From Kiloniellaceae bacterium (GTDB lineage Bacteria > Pseudomonadota > Alphaproteobacteria > Kiloniellales > J153): a DNA stretch of 64,000 nt. The notes beneath the pieces are model-generated. The model ran no database searches. It had not been told where the DNA came from and was given only the letters and a program-made list of their open reading frames with translations. The position numbers were made by a program, and so were the translations under genes. Position 1 is the stretch's first letter, and every line of letters begins with the position of its first letter. The stretch spans positions 1 through 64,000 of the forward strand of contig JAJFGO010000059.1 in assembly GCA_021776095.1 (NCBI GenBank), read 5' to 3'. Positions 34,474-43,992 of this stretch are shown here, one piece after another.

Positions 34474-36501
34474 ATGCTGGTTCACAATTGTCTGCCGCTA
34501 GGCAGAATCATCTCAGGAGCGGCGCTTGGCGCCGCCATGTTTGCTACAGTTTCCGCTTCGGGCGCTGCCCAGGCCGCAGGTTGCCCGAGCGTTGCCGACC
34601 CGCAGGGCATTAAGACCTCATTTCCCCAACAACTGGATTTGCCCGATTTCGAGAAGCAGCTTGGCCGCAAGTTGACGCTAAAAGATAATCCGTTGTTCGC
34701 CGATCAAGTTAAGGCCGGCAAACTGCGCTCGGTCGCAAAGCGGCTTCCGGAAGACGCCTTGGTCTCTCTTCCCTATAAGGACTGTGGCAAATACGGCGGC
34801 ATGTTACGCGGCATTTCCAAGGCCCTAGAGTCGGGAACGTCCGAAATTCTGAGTTGGCGTCAGGTGAACCTAGTTCGCATTAGCGACGATCTGCAGACCT
34901 TGGTGCCAAATGTCGCCAAATCATGGAAATGGAATGAAGATTTCAGTTCCATCACCATGACTTTGCGCAAGGGCCACAAGTGGTCGGATGGCGCGCCTTT
35001 CACCGCCGATGACGTTGTTTTCTATATTGACGATATTATCAAAAACAAAGGCCTCCACGAAGTCGTGCCATCGGTATGGATGGTTGGCGGCAAGCCTGTC
35101 GAGGTTACGAAAATCGACACCGAAAACTTCAGATTTGATTTTGCCGCGCCTTATCCAGGCCTCTTGCACTTCTTGGCGACAGGTGGATCCTATTTTGCCG
35201 CCTACGCGCCTAAGCATCACTACATGCCTTACCTTCCAAAGTATAATTCAAAGGCCGATGAAGAAGCCAAGGCTGCAGGCCACGAAAGTTGGGTTCAGCG
35301 GTTCGGGTTGATTTGGCACAAATGGAAAGATGCTGAGAACATCACCGCGCACGCGTTGACCCGGCCGACACTTGAGAGTCATCTCGTCGAGGTTGAAACT
35401 AACACGCAGCGCCGTCAGTACATCGCTAACCCATATTACTTCAAGGTCGATACTGCGGGTAACCAGCTGCCTTATATCGATCGCCAGCATGAGCGCTTCC
35501 TCGACCAGGAGCTCTTCATTCTGTCGGTCTTGAACGGTGAAGTCGATGTGAAGACGCAGACGTTGTCTCTTAATAACTACCCTGTCCTGAAAGAGGGTGA
35601 AGCCAAGGGCGGTTATACCGTCGGACGCCCATCAGGATCCTTCGGCCCTTATATCGTTTTCAACCAGACGATAATGGACCCCAGCTTGCGGGCTGTTTAC
35701 AGCGATGTGCGCTTCAGAAAAGCCATGTCACTGGCAATTGACCGTAATGAGTTGAACGAAGTTCTATGGTTTGGACTTGGCAAACCTGAGCAGGCCGTCC
35801 CTATCGGTGTGCCGTTCGTAACCGATGCGGACCGTAACTATTTGATTGCTCACGATCCTGCAGCGGCAAAGGCTTTGCTCGAAGAGATGGGCATGAAGAT
35901 GGGTTCCGACGGCGTCCGGACCGGACCGGATGGCAAACCTTTCACCCTGCTTTGGGAATATACCGCGCAACACAACTCCGCTGAGTTCGCGACCCTGATT
36001 TCTGACTATTGGAAAAAGGTTGGTATTAACGTCACCGTCAAGGAAGTCACAACTCAGTTGATGCGTGAGAAAGCATCCAACAGCACCAGTGACATAAATA
36101 TGGAATGGGATGTTCCTTACGAGCCCACCATGATCAGTCAAATCGACGTGTATATCCCACCCTACAGCGACATTGGTCCACTGGTTGGTGTTCCGTGGCG
36201 TGACTGGGTTGGATCAAAAGGGGCTACGGGCGAAGAGCCACCAGCATGGGCCAAACGTCTGTTCGAGCTTTCAGAAGAATGGAAAACAGTTCTTCCGGGC
36301 AGCAAACGCTACATGGAGATCGGAACTGAAATGGTGAAGATCAACCTTGAGAACCTGGTGATTATCGGAACGATGGGCAGCCTTCCTAAACCGCTTGTCG
36401 TGACGAATAAACTTATCAACGTCCCCGACGGGTGGAATGTCAGCCATTTTAATTATGGTTATGACTATCCGTATCGGGCAGATCAGTGGTCCTTTAAATA
36501 A
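34474..36501 (+). CDS. Family 5 (oligopeptide/glycoside-type) ABC substrate-binding protein
   Basis: A 675-residue periplasmic SBP_bac_5 protein, larger than the usual 530-600, similar in size to YejA and glycoside-binding members. Signal peptide of about 34 residues (ends AQA-AG). The family motif TLRKGHKWSDGAPFTADDVVF is present, as is the later region RFRKAMSLAIDRNELNEVLW. A perfect GGGAGG lies 7 bp before ATG. A strong terminator-like stem follows, separating it from the permease genes. Base composition is lower in GC than in its neighbours, which may indicate separate ancestry. Confidence 0.92.
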   Translation: MLVHNCLPLGRIISGAALGAAMFATVSASGAAQAAGCPSVADPQGIKTSFPQQLDLPDFEKQLGRKLTLKDNPLFADQVKAGKLRSVAKRLPEDALVSLPYKDCGKYGGMLRGISKALESGTSEILSWRQVNLVRISDDLQTLVPNVAKSWKWNEDFSSITMTLRKGHKWSDGAPFTADDVVFYIDDIIKNKGLHEVVPSVWMVGGKPVEVTKIDTENFRFDFAAPYPGLLHFLATGGSYFAAYAPKHHYMPYLPKYNSKADEEAKAAGHESWVQRFGLIWHKWKDAENITAHALTRPTLESHLVEVETNTQRRQYIANPYYFKVDTAGNQLPYIDRQHERFLDQELFILSVLNGEVDVKTQTLSLNNYPVLKEGEAKGGYTVGRPSGSFGPYIVFNQTIMDPSLRAVYSDVRFRKAMSLAIDRNELNEVLWFGLGKPEQAVPIGVPFVTDADRNYLIAHDPAAAKALLEEMGMKMGSDGVRTGPDGKPFTLLWEYTAQHNSAEFATLISDYWKKVGINVTVKEVTTQLMREKASNSTSDINMEWDVPYEPTMISQIDVYIPPYSDIGPLVGVPWRDWVGSKGATGEEPPAWAKRLFELSEEWKTVLPGSKRYMEIGTEMVKINLENLVIIGTMGSLPKPLVVTNKLINVPDGWNVSHFNYGYDYPYRADQWSFK

Positions 36502-36516
36502 GCCACATCAAATATC

Positions 36517-36554
36517 GTCGGAGGCGGGCCGGTTCCGCCTCCGACACTTTTTTT
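36517..36554 (+). terminator. Intra-operon terminator/stem-loop after binding-protein gene
   Basis: GTCGGAGGCGG / CCGCCTCCGAC forms an 11-bp stem with a 7-base loop (36517-36545), followed by ACTTTTTTT. This is a canonical intrinsic terminator 15 bp after the binding-protein stop. The downstream permease genes would be expressed by partial read-through or from a promoter in the AT-rich 36550-36648. Confidence 0.82.
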
Positions 36555-36648
36555 ATGACACACATAAGTAAAATGACTCAAGCGGACCACGGCGTTCCCT
36601 ATCGATGACGAAACGTATTTAATATTATATAACAAATACCTAGGGGCG

Positions 36649-37647
36649 TTGATGATAAGATTCGTTATAAATCGTTTTGTGTACATGGTCTTGACGATGG
36701 CCGCTGTGTCCGTCGTTGCCTTCGTCCTGATCCAGTTGCCACCAGGCGATTTTGCCGATTCCTATGCCAACAAGCGTCAGCAGGCCGGGGCTCCTATCAC
36801 CGCCGAAGAACTTGATAATATGCGCCACCAACTGGGTATCGACCGGCCCTGGTTCGTTCAATACGGGAAATGGGTATCCAACATGGTTCTCGAAGGAGAC
36901 ATGGGATATTCGTGGGAATGGCGCCGGCCCGTGACTGACCTGATCGGCGAACGCCTTCCGCTCACTCTTTTGCTGGCATTCTCGACATTGATTTTGATGT
37001 ATGTGGTGGCAATTCCAATCGGCATATATTCGGCCGTGCGGCAATACTCGGCGACCGATCATATCTTTTCCACGGTCGGCTATGTTGGGTTGGCAACGCC
37101 CAATTTCCTGCTTGCGTTGATCCTCATGTACCTGGGTCAGCGATGGTTCGGGCAGAGCGTCGGAGGGCTGTTTTCTCCCGAGTACCAAGATGCGCCGTGG
37201 AGTTGGCCCCGGGTGGTGAACCTCATGGAACACCTATGGGTGCCCGTAGTCGTCCTCGGCACCGCTGGCACCGCCTATCTGATCCGCACCATACGGGCGT
37301 CGACTTTGGACGAACTCGATAAGATGTACGTAATGGCCGCAAGGGCCGGTGGAATTTCGCCGATGCGCCTATTGCTCAAATACCCTGTGCGCATGGCGCT
37401 CAATCCGATCGTCGCCACGCTGGGCTGGCGGCTCACCTATGTTATTTCCGGGGCGCCTATTGTCGGCGTCGTGATGTCGCTTCCCGATACCGGGCCCCTA
37501 TTCCTCCACGCCCTGTTAAACCAGGACATGTATCTGGCTGGCGGCATGGTTCTTATTTACTGCGCGTTCACGATCATCGGCACATTCATTTCGGACCTCT
37601 TGCTGGTTCTCCTCGACCCGCGTATCCGAATGGAAGGGCAAGCATGA
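36649..37647 (+). CDS. Oligopeptide-type ABC transporter permease (DppB-like)
   Basis: A 332-residue inner-membrane permease with the DppB/OppB N-terminal pattern FVINRFVYMVLTMAAVSVVAFVLIQLPPGD, the periplasmic QLGIDRPWFVQYGKWV segment and the coupling loop DKMYVMAARAGGISPMRLLLKYPVRMALNP. ATG 36649. The next gene begins 1 bp after its stop. Confidence 0.92.
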   Translation: MMIRFVINRFVYMVLTMAAVSVVAFVLIQLPPGDFADSYANKRQQAGAPITAEELDNMRHQLGIDRPWFVQYGKWVSNMVLEGDMGYSWEWRRPVTDLIGERLPLTLLLAFSTLILMYVVAIPIGIYSAVRQYSATDHIFSTVGYVGLATPNFLLALILMYLGQRWFGQSVGGLFSPEYQDAPWSWPRVVNLMEHLWVPVVVLGTAGTAYLIRTIRASTLDELDKMYVMAARAGGISPMRLLLKYPVRMALNPIVATLGWRLTYVISGAPIVGVVMSLPDTGPLFLHALLNQDMYLAGGMVLIYCAFTIIGTFISDLLLVLLDPRIRMEGQA

Positions 37648-37648
37648 A

Positions 37649-38776
37649 ATGACAGCGCCCGTGCAAGCCATATCCCTACGCAAGGGCCGCCTTAAACGCC
37701 CCGAGATGGCAACCCAGTGGCAGCTCATGTGGTGGAAGTTCAAGAAGCACCACATGGCGCTCGTCGGCATGTCATTGCTCGCTGCGTTTGTCTTCTCGGC
37801 TGTCTTCGCCGAGTTCCTCAGTCCGGCCGTCCCATCCGAACGCAACAATAGCTACCTGGCCAGCGGCCCCATGGGCATTCACTTTTTTGATGCCGAATGG
37901 GATTTTCATGCCCGGCCCTTTGTCTATGCCCGGACTACAAAACGCGATCCTGTGACTCTTCGGAAGCTTTCAGTCGTCGACGAATCGAATCATTGGCCAA
38001 TAGAATTTTTCGTGCGGGGCAGCACCTACAAGTTCTGGGGATTGTTCGAAACGGATATTCACCTATTCGGTGCGAAAGGCGGGTTTATTCATCTTTTCGG
38101 AACCGACACCTTAGGGCGCGACGTATTCACGCGAACGCTGCACGCGACGCGGGTTTCGCTGTCTGTCGGCCTCGCTGGGGTATCCTTTGCGTTCATTTTG
38201 GGCGCCATAATCGGCGGTATCGCCGGTTACTTTGGCGGCATGATTGACAATGCAATCATGCGCTTGATCGAATTTATCCGCTCTGTGCCGAGCCTGCCGC
38301 TATGGCTGGCGCTGAGTGCCGCCTTGCCCAGGGAATGGTCCTCGTTTCAGGTCTACCTCGCGATCACAGTTATCCTTGCCCTAATCGGCTGGACCCACTT
38401 GGCGCGTACCGTGCGAAGCAAGCTGCTGGCGCTACGCGAGGAGGATTTCACCCTGGCGGCGCGATTGTCGGGCTGCACCGACATGAGAATTATCCTGCGC
38501 CACCTGTTACCGGCGTTCATGAGTTACATGATCGTTGATGTGACCATCGCGTTTCCCGAGATCCTGCTGGCGGAAACCTCTCTGAGCTTTCTCGGATTAG
38601 GTTTACGCGAACCTGTGGAAAGCTGGGGCGTACTTTTGTACGCGGCACAGAATGTACGATCGATCGCCCACATGCCTTGGCTGCTGATTCCGGGCTTGTT
38701 CGTCGTTTTCGCGGTACTTGCCTTCAACTTCGTTGGTGACGGCATGCGCGATGCCGCCGACCCCTACTCCAAGTAA
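37649..38776 (+). CDS. Oligopeptide-type ABC transporter permease (DppC-like) with long periplasmic insert
   Basis: A 375-residue permease, 70-80 residues longer than typical DppC. Between the first membrane segment (about residues 37-58) and the hallmark FGTDTLGRDVFTR is an insert of about 100 residues rich in aromatic residues, as in YejE-type permeases. The coupling loop is DFTLAARLSGCTDMRIILRHLLPAF. The combination of a large binding protein and a YejE-like permease suggests a bulky or amphipathic ligand. Confidence 0.9.
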   Translation: MTAPVQAISLRKGRLKRPEMATQWQLMWWKFKKHHMALVGMSLLAAFVFSAVFAEFLSPAVPSERNNSYLASGPMGIHFFDAEWDFHARPFVYARTTKRDPVTLRKLSVVDESNHWPIEFFVRGSTYKFWGLFETDIHLFGAKGGFIHLFGTDTLGRDVFTRTLHATRVSLSVGLAGVSFAFILGAIIGGIAGYFGGMIDNAIMRLIEFIRSVPSLPLWLALSAALPREWSSFQVYLAITVILALIGWTHLARTVRSKLLALREEDFTLAARLSGCTDMRIILRHLLPAFMSYMIVDVTIAFPEILLAETSLSFLGLGLREPVESWGVLLYAAQNVRSIAHMPWLLIPGLFVVFAVLAFNFVGDGMRDAADPYSK

Positions 38777-38785
38777 GGTACCGGC

Positions 38786-39811
38786 ATGCAAAACGATGTG
38801 ATTCTTGAGGTTCACAATCTCCACATCACGCTCGATTTCGACGGCGAGGACATCCCGGTCGTCCAGGGAATCGATTTCGAACTTTCTGCCGGAAAGGTCC
38901 TAGCCCTGGTTGGCGAGTCGGGCTGCGGCAAAAGCGTAACATCGCAAGCACTCCTGCGATTACTGCCGCGCGAGCTACGCATCACGTCTGGCCAAATAAA
39001 CTTCCAGGCCGCCGATGGGCAGGCCCCCGTCGATTTCGTGTCTTTGGCCAAGGACGGCAAGAAAATACGAGAAATACGTGGCAACCAAATTGCCATGATT
39101 TTTCAAGAACCCATGAGCTCGTTTTCGGTACTTCATACGATCGGTAATCAGATCGGCGAAGTAATCCGCTTGCATCTTAAGGCCTCAAAGGCGGAGGCCC
39201 GCGCCCTCACCGTCGAGTTGCTCGACAAAGTGGGGATTCCCGATCCCGCCCGCGCGGTCGATCAATACCCATATGAGTTTTCAGGCGGCATGCGCCAACG
39301 CGGAATGATAGCAAAGGCCTTAGCCTGCAACCCGTCTGTGCTGATCGCCGACGAACCGACAACGGCTCTCGACGTCACCATACAGGCCCAAGTTCTGGAG
39401 CTTTTGCGCCGCCTCAAGGCCGACGACGGGATGTCGATGATTTTCATAACCCATGATCTTGGCGTGGTTGCCCAGATCGCCGATGACGTTGCCATCATGT
39501 ACATGGGCAGGATCGTCGAGAAGGGGCCGGTTGGCGAGATCTTCGGCAATCCTCAGCACCCTTACACCGTCAGCCTCCTGAACGCTATTCCTCGGTTAGG
39601 CGATCTCAGCGCCCGGCGAGAACTCGCCTCGATCCGAGGCTCTGTCCCCAGCTTGTTTGAACGGCCGCCGGGTTGCGCCTTTCACCCGCGCTGCGACTCC
39701 TTCATGGAAAAGCTATGTGACGCCCAGCCACCGCCGCTAACCCGGTTATCCCCCATACACGAAGTGCGTTGCTTTCTGCATCAGGCGGCAGAGAAAGAGG
39801 CTGCGCTGTGA
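38786..39811 (+). CDS. Oligopeptide-type ABC transporter ATPase 1 (DppD-like)
   Basis: A 341-residue ATPase: Walker [11 protein letters not shown], signature [15 protein letters not shown], Walker [13 protein letters not shown], switch [10 protein letters not shown]. The C-terminal oligopeptide extension has the Cys-containing region [16 protein letters not shown] expected for the oligo_HPY domain, which in some homologues binds an Fe-S cluster. Overlaps the next ATPase start (GTGA). Confidence 0.93.
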   Translation: MQNDVILEVHNLHITLDFDGEDIPVVQGIDFELSAGKVLALVGESGCGKSVTSQALLRLLPRELRITSGQINFQAADGQAPVDFVSLAKDGKKIREIRGNQIAMIFQEPMSSFSVLHTIGNQIGEVIRLHLKASKAEARALTVELLDKVGIPDPARAVDQYPYEFSGGMRQRGMIAKALACNPSVLIADEPTTALDVTIQAQVLELLRRLKADDGMSMIFITHDLGVVAQIADDVAIMYMGRIVEKGPVGEIFGNPQHPYTVSLLNAIPRLGDLSARRELASIRGSVPSLFERPPGCAFHPRCDSFMEKLCDAQPPPLTRLSPIHEVRCFLHQAAEKEAAL

Positions 39812-40872
39812 GCAAATTGCTAAAGATCACGGATATCAAGGTGCATTTTCCGATCGGCAAGGCCGGGTTCTTTGGCCGGCCAGCCGGCTACGTCAGAGCA
39901 GTCGACGGCGTAAGCTTTGAAATTCAACGCGGTGAGACGCTTGGGCTTGTTGGTGAAAGCGGTTCGGGCAAGACCACCCTTGGCCGTGCCGTGTTGCGCG
40001 CTATCGAACCGACCGGTGGCCAGATCGTCTACGAACACGACGGCACCAGCGTCGATATCATGGCGCTCGACCGCAAGGGCCTCCGGGCAATGTGGCGGCA
40101 CATGCAGATGATTTTCCAGGACCCCTATTCTTCGCTTAATCCGCGCATGACCGTGCGTGACGTGATCGGCGAACCGTTGATCGCCAACAAGTTGGCCAAA
40201 GGGTCGGCGCTGAGCGATCGCGTCGTCGACATGGCACAGCGATGTGGCCTCGATGTGGAACATCTCGGCCGATTCCCTCATGCGTTCAGTGGCGGCCAGA
40301 GACAGCGGATCGCGATCGCCAGGGCCTTGATCCTGCATCCGGAGTTCATTGTCTGCGATGAGGCAGTCTCCGCGCTCGATGTATCGATCCAAGCGCAGAT
40401 ACTCAATCTTCTCGCGGACCTGCAGGTACAACTTAACTTGACGTACCTGTTCATCGCCCACGACCTTGCGGCGGTCGCTTATGCCTGCGACCGGGTCGCG
40501 GTGATGTATCTGGGCCAGATCGCTGAGATCGCCCCGACCGAGAAGCTGTATTATACGCCAAAACACCCTTACACCGAGGCCTTGATGTCAGCGATCCCCG
40601 AAGCCGATCCAAGCCGGGTGATGCAGCCGGTATTCTTGACCGGTGAGCGACCGAGCCCGACCAATCCACCCGACGGTTGCCGATTCCAAACCCGCTGCCG
40701 TTACGCGACGGACGCCTGCCGGACATCGATACCAAAGCTGCGGGAACACGCCACGGGCCATTGGGTCGCCTGTCACCACGCCGAGGAACTGACACTTAAG
40801 GGCGCGCTCGAACATGGCGTTGCGGCACGGCCGGCGCATCTGGATTCACCAACTATCCAAGCGGGCACCTGA
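39808..40872 (+). CDS. Oligopeptide-type ABC transporter ATPase 2 (DppF-like)
   Basis: A 354-residue ATPase: Walker [10 protein letters not shown], signature [15 protein letters not shown], Walker [13 protein letters not shown] (Glu-Ala in place of Glu-Pro, normal for DppF), switch [10 protein letters not shown], and the C-terminal [18 protein letters not shown] 39808 overlaps the stop of ATPase 1; the frame extends upstream but is redundant there. Confidence 0.92.
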   Translation: MSKLLKITDIKVHFPIGKAGFFGRPAGYVRAVDGVSFEIQRGETLGLVGESGSGKTTLGRAVLRAIEPTGGQIVYEHDGTSVDIMALDRKGLRAMWRHMQMIFQDPYSSLNPRMTVRDVIGEPLIANKLAKGSALSDRVVDMAQRCGLDVEHLGRFPHAFSGGQRQRIAIARALILHPEFIVCDEAVSALDVSIQAQILNLLADLQVQLNLTYLFIAHDLAAVAYACDRVAVMYLGQIAEIAPTEKLYYTPKHPYTEALMSAIPEADPSRVMQPVFLTGERPSPTNPPDGCRFQTRCRYATDACRTSIPKLREHATGHWVACHHAEELTLKGALEHGVAARPAHLDSPTIQAGT

Positions 40873-40930
40873 TATAGCGCACGGGGGCAAATGCTTCCGT
40901 TCCCAATATTCGAGGAGATACCCGACCATC

Positions 40931-42478
40931 ATGGAACGATCGATTAATATCCTGCTCATTACCGCCGATCAGTGGCGCGGACGGTGCCTTTCGGCCCTTG
41001 GGCATCCGATGGTCAAGACACCGAACCTCGACGCTCTTGCCGCCGACGGCGTCCTGTTCCGAAACCACTACGCACAATGCATGCCGTGCGGCCCGAGCCG
41101 GGCCTCCTTGCTAACCGGCATGTACATGATGAACCACCGCTCTGTGCGCAATGGTACGCCACTGGACGCGCGCTTCACCAACATAGCGCTCGAGGCGCGC
41201 AAGGAAGGCTACGATCCGGGCTTGATCGGCTATACAGACACCAGTCTCGATCCTCGCCTCCTACCCCCGAAGGACCCTCAGCGAACGCGCTATGACAACA
41301 CGCTACCCGGCTTTTCTCAGCTTGTTCCGGGCAGTGAATTAGGATCGGCGGTCGCCTCACCCTGGTTACGCGCCCTCATCGCAAAGGGGTACGAGGTCCC
41401 AGAACGCGCGGAGGACATATATAGGCCGGTCCCCGATTATCCGAACGCCGATGGGCGCGGGGCGACTTACGCCCCGCCCGTCTATGGGGCCGAGGATAGC
41501 GATACGGCCTTTATGGCCGATCGGGCCATCGAGACGATTACGATGTCGGCGCAAACACCGTGGTTCCTGCACCTCAGCCTGCTGCGCCCGCATCCGCCGT
41601 TCATTGCGCCCGAACCCTATAACACCATGTATGACCCCAACGAGGTGGATGAGTTTCAACGCTCGGCCTCGCCGGAGGTGGAGGCGATGTCCCATCCCCA
41701 TACGGCATACATGCTGCGCCACCACCTCTCATGCGAGGGGCTCGACCCCGCGACGCACCCGAACGACGATGCATCGATGCGCCAACTGCGCGCAACCTAT
41801 TACGGGCTCATGACCGAGGTCGACCATCACTTAGGCCGCATTGTCGCCGCGCTGAAGGCAACCGGGAGTTACGAGAATACCTTGATTGTATTCACCAGCG
41901 ACCATGGTGAGCAGCTCTGGGACCACTGGATGTTGGGCAAGGAAAGTCTTTTCGATCAAAGTGTCCATATTCCGCTGATCATCCGTCCACCCGGATCGGT
42001 ATCGGAGGCCAAGCGCGGCCATGTCGTCGATGCCTTCACCGAGAGCGTCGATGTGATGCCAACGACCCTGGATATGCTGGGATGCGAAGTGCCGCTACAG
42101 TGCGACGGCCGATCCTTGGCTCCCTTCCTCGCCGGCGCGCCACCGACCGATTGGCGCCAAGAGGCCCATTGGGAGATTGACTTCCGCGACGTCAAGAACG
42201 GAAAGTCCGAGACAGAGATGGGGCTGCGTTTCGACGAGTGTTCGCTCAGTGCGATACGTGACCGGCGTTACAAGTACGTTCATTTCACATCTTTGCCGGC
42301 GCTTCTCTATAACATCGAGGCGGATCCGGACGAACTCATCAACCTCGCCGACGATCCGGCCTATGCTGGGGTGGTTGCCGAGTACGCTCAAAAGATACTG
42401 TCCTGGCGTATGGCCCATGCCGAACGCACACTGACCGGATTCCGCAACGAACACGAGCGACCGCGCGCTGAACGGTGA
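40931..42478 (+). CDS. Sulfatase / phosphonate monoester hydrolase-family enzyme
   Basis: A 515-residue alkaline-phosphatase-superfamily hydrolase. The active-site signature CGPSRASLLTG around Cys53 is the CxPxR motif in which Cys is converted to formylglycine. Metal residues are suggested by LITADQWRG near the N-terminus and FTSDHGEQLWDH. No signal peptide is seen, so it acts in the cytoplasm after uptake, like choline-O-sulfatase or phosphonate monoester hydrolases. GAGGAGA precedes ATG 40931. As the last gene of the importer operon it probably removes a sulfate or phosphate ester from the transported compound. A maturation enzyme is not in the window. Confidence 0.9.
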   Translation: MERSINILLITADQWRGRCLSALGHPMVKTPNLDALAADGVLFRNHYAQCMPCGPSRASLLTGMYMMNHRSVRNGTPLDARFTNIALEARKEGYDPGLIGYTDTSLDPRLLPPKDPQRTRYDNTLPGFSQLVPGSELGSAVASPWLRALIAKGYEVPERAEDIYRPVPDYPNADGRGATYAPPVYGAEDSDTAFMADRAIETITMSAQTPWFLHLSLLRPHPPFIAPEPYNTMYDPNEVDEFQRSASPEVEAMSHPHTAYMLRHHLSCEGLDPATHPNDDASMRQLRATYYGLMTEVDHHLGRIVAALKATGSYENTLIVFTSDHGEQLWDHWMLGKESLFDQSVHIPLIIRPPGSVSEAKRGHVVDAFTESVDVMPTTLDMLGCEVPLQCDGRSLAPFLAGAPPTDWRQEAHWEIDFRDVKNGKSETEMGLRFDECSLSAIRDRRYKYVHFTSLPALLYNIEADPDELINLADDPAYAGVVAEYAQKILSWRMAHAERTLTGFRNEHERPRAER

Positions 42479-42484
42479 ACGAGG

Positions 42485-42580
42485 GCCGTTGACCACGAAG
42501 GCGCGGTGCGCGAGGTTTTCGCCACTAAATGGCGGGACCGCTCTGCCGCGTTGGCCGAGTGGCGTCAGCTGGCGGCATGA
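42485..42580 (+). pseudogene. IS6-family transposase scar with internal deletion (copy D)
   Basis: Thirty-two codons read AVDHEGAVREVFATKWRDR joined directly to SAALAEWRQLAA and a stop. The first part is the middle of an IS6 transposase, the second its C-terminus; the whole catalytic core between is missing. The similar RDRKAAL and NRSAALAEW segments of intact proteins suggest deletion by short homology. It begins only 6 bp after the sulfatase stop. Confidence 0.75.
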
Positions 42581-42702
42581 TGTTGGTGTCGCCCGGCAAT
42601 TCGGAGACTGGTTCGCATCGGTCTGACAGCGCCGTGTGGCGCATTGCGACCGACCGCATCAGGTAACGTGTCAATGCCAGTTCAGATCATACGATATGTA
42701 AA
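42581..42702. other. Gene-free stretch before amiC promoter
   Basis: No gene seen between the transposase scar and the promoter; probably leftover flank of the insertion element. No inverted repeats recognised. Confidence 0.4.
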
Positions 42703-42731
42703 TTGACATCAAGAATGGATTGCAGGATTAT
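42703..42731 (+). promoter_or_regulatory. Putative sigma70-type promoter of the amiC-amiR-amiE operon
   Basis: TTGACA (perfect -35 box), 17-bp spacer, GATTAT (-10, 4 of 6). It is 128 bp upstream of the amiC start and is the best promoter match in the interval. Confidence 0.6.
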
Positions 42732-42858
42732 GGGATCAACTAGAAAAGGCAAGCTTGGGGAAGTATTGGGTGCCGCTGGGCGGTTTCCCTGGGACGTGGG
42801 TTGGACAAATCCTGCCATGGCGCGCGTAAACGCTTAGCGGCTGAGGAGGTGGCCCAGA

Positions 42859-43992
42859 ATGCGGAATTCCGGGACATCGGAACCGTGGCGAGTTGGGGTT
42901 CTGTTTTCGCGCAGTGGCTGTATGGCGCTGATCGAAGAAACGCAGTTACGCGGTACCCTGACCGCCATAGACGAGATCAACGAAGCCGGCGGCATCAATG
43001 GCCGGCCGATTGAACCGGTCATGTACGATCCCGCTTCGGAAGCCTCGAGCTTCGGGCATTGCGCCAAGCGGTTGATGGTTGCAGACGGCGTGACGACGAT
43101 CTTCGGTTGCTATACCTCGAGCAGCCGCAAGGCTGTGCTGCCGGTGGTGGAGCGACTTAACGGTCTTTTGTGGTATCCGACCCTTTACGAGGGTTTCGAG
43201 TTTTCCCCGAACGTCATTTATACCGGCGCGGCGCCCAATCAAAATAGTGTCGAATTGTGCCGCTATTTGATGGAGCACTACGGCAAGAGGTTCTATTTCG
43301 TCGGTTCGGATTATGTGTATCCACGCGAATCGAACCGCATCATGCGGGAACTGGTTCGCCACAACGGCGGCGAGGTCGTGGGAGAGCGTTACCTTAACCT
43401 GCGCGCGAAACGACGAGATTTTGTTCCCGTCATGCGCGATATTCGCGATGCCGCGCCGAACGTGATTTTCTCTACCGTCGTAGGCGATTCGACCGTCTAC
43501 CTATATCAATCTTACGCCGACCTGGGCTTCGATTCGAAGACCATGCCCATAGCCAGCCTGACGACGACCGAGGCCGAAATTAAGGCCATGGGATACGATG
43601 TGGGCGAAGGCCATATCACGGCCGCACCGTATTTCCAGGGTTTGAGCGGAGAAAGGAACACGGCGTTCGTGAGCCGTTTCAAATCGCGTTACGGCGAGGA
43701 TCAAGAGACCAACATGTGCTTGGAAGCGGCGTATTTTCAGGTTCATATCTTTGCCAAGGCTTTGGCCCAGACGAACTCGATGGATACGGAAATACTGCGG
43801 CCGACAGTCCTAGGGTCCGAGGTTCTGGCGCCCCAGGGCAAAGTATCGATCAATCCTCTTTGCGGGCATACCGATCTGTGGACACGTGTCGGCCGGGCGA
43901 ACCGCCGTGGCCAGTTCGACCTGGTCTACGAGTCATTGGCTCCGGTCAGGGCCGATCCCTATCTCATCGGCTATGGACGATCCATTGCCTAA
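42859..43992 (+). CDS. amiC: AmiC: cytoplasmic amide sensor and negative regulator of AmiR
   Basis: A 377-residue type I periplasmic-binding-protein fold without a signal peptide, matching AmiC of Pseudomonas (385 residues) along its length: GVLFSRSG, the CYTSSSRKAVLPVVERL region, LLWYPTLYEGFEFSPN, APNQNS, and VGSDYVYPRESNRIMREL. In Pseudomonas AmiC binds short amides and releases the antiterminator AmiR. AGGAGG precedes the ATG. Overlaps amiR by 20 bp. It resembles the transporter's own binding protein at 45015 (shared DEINEAGGING/EEINDAGGING and STVVGDS), so sensor and receptor have a common origin. Confidence 0.93.
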   Translation: MRNSGTSEPWRVGVLFSRSGCMALIEETQLRGTLTAIDEINEAGGINGRPIEPVMYDPASEASSFGHCAKRLMVADGVTTIFGCYTSSSRKAVLPVVERLNGLLWYPTLYEGFEFSPNVIYTGAAPNQNSVELCRYLMEHYGKRFYFVGSDYVYPRESNRIMRELVRHNGGEVVGERYLNLRAKRRDFVPVMRDIRDAAPNVIFSTVVGDSTVYLYQSYADLGFDSKTMPIASLTTTEAEIKAMGYDVGEGHITAAPYFQGLSGERNTAFVSRFKSRYGEDQETNMCLEAAYFQVHIFAKALAQTNSMDTEILRPTVLGSEVLAPQGKVSINPLCGHTDLWTRVGRANRRGQFDLVYESLAPVRADPYLIGYGRSIA

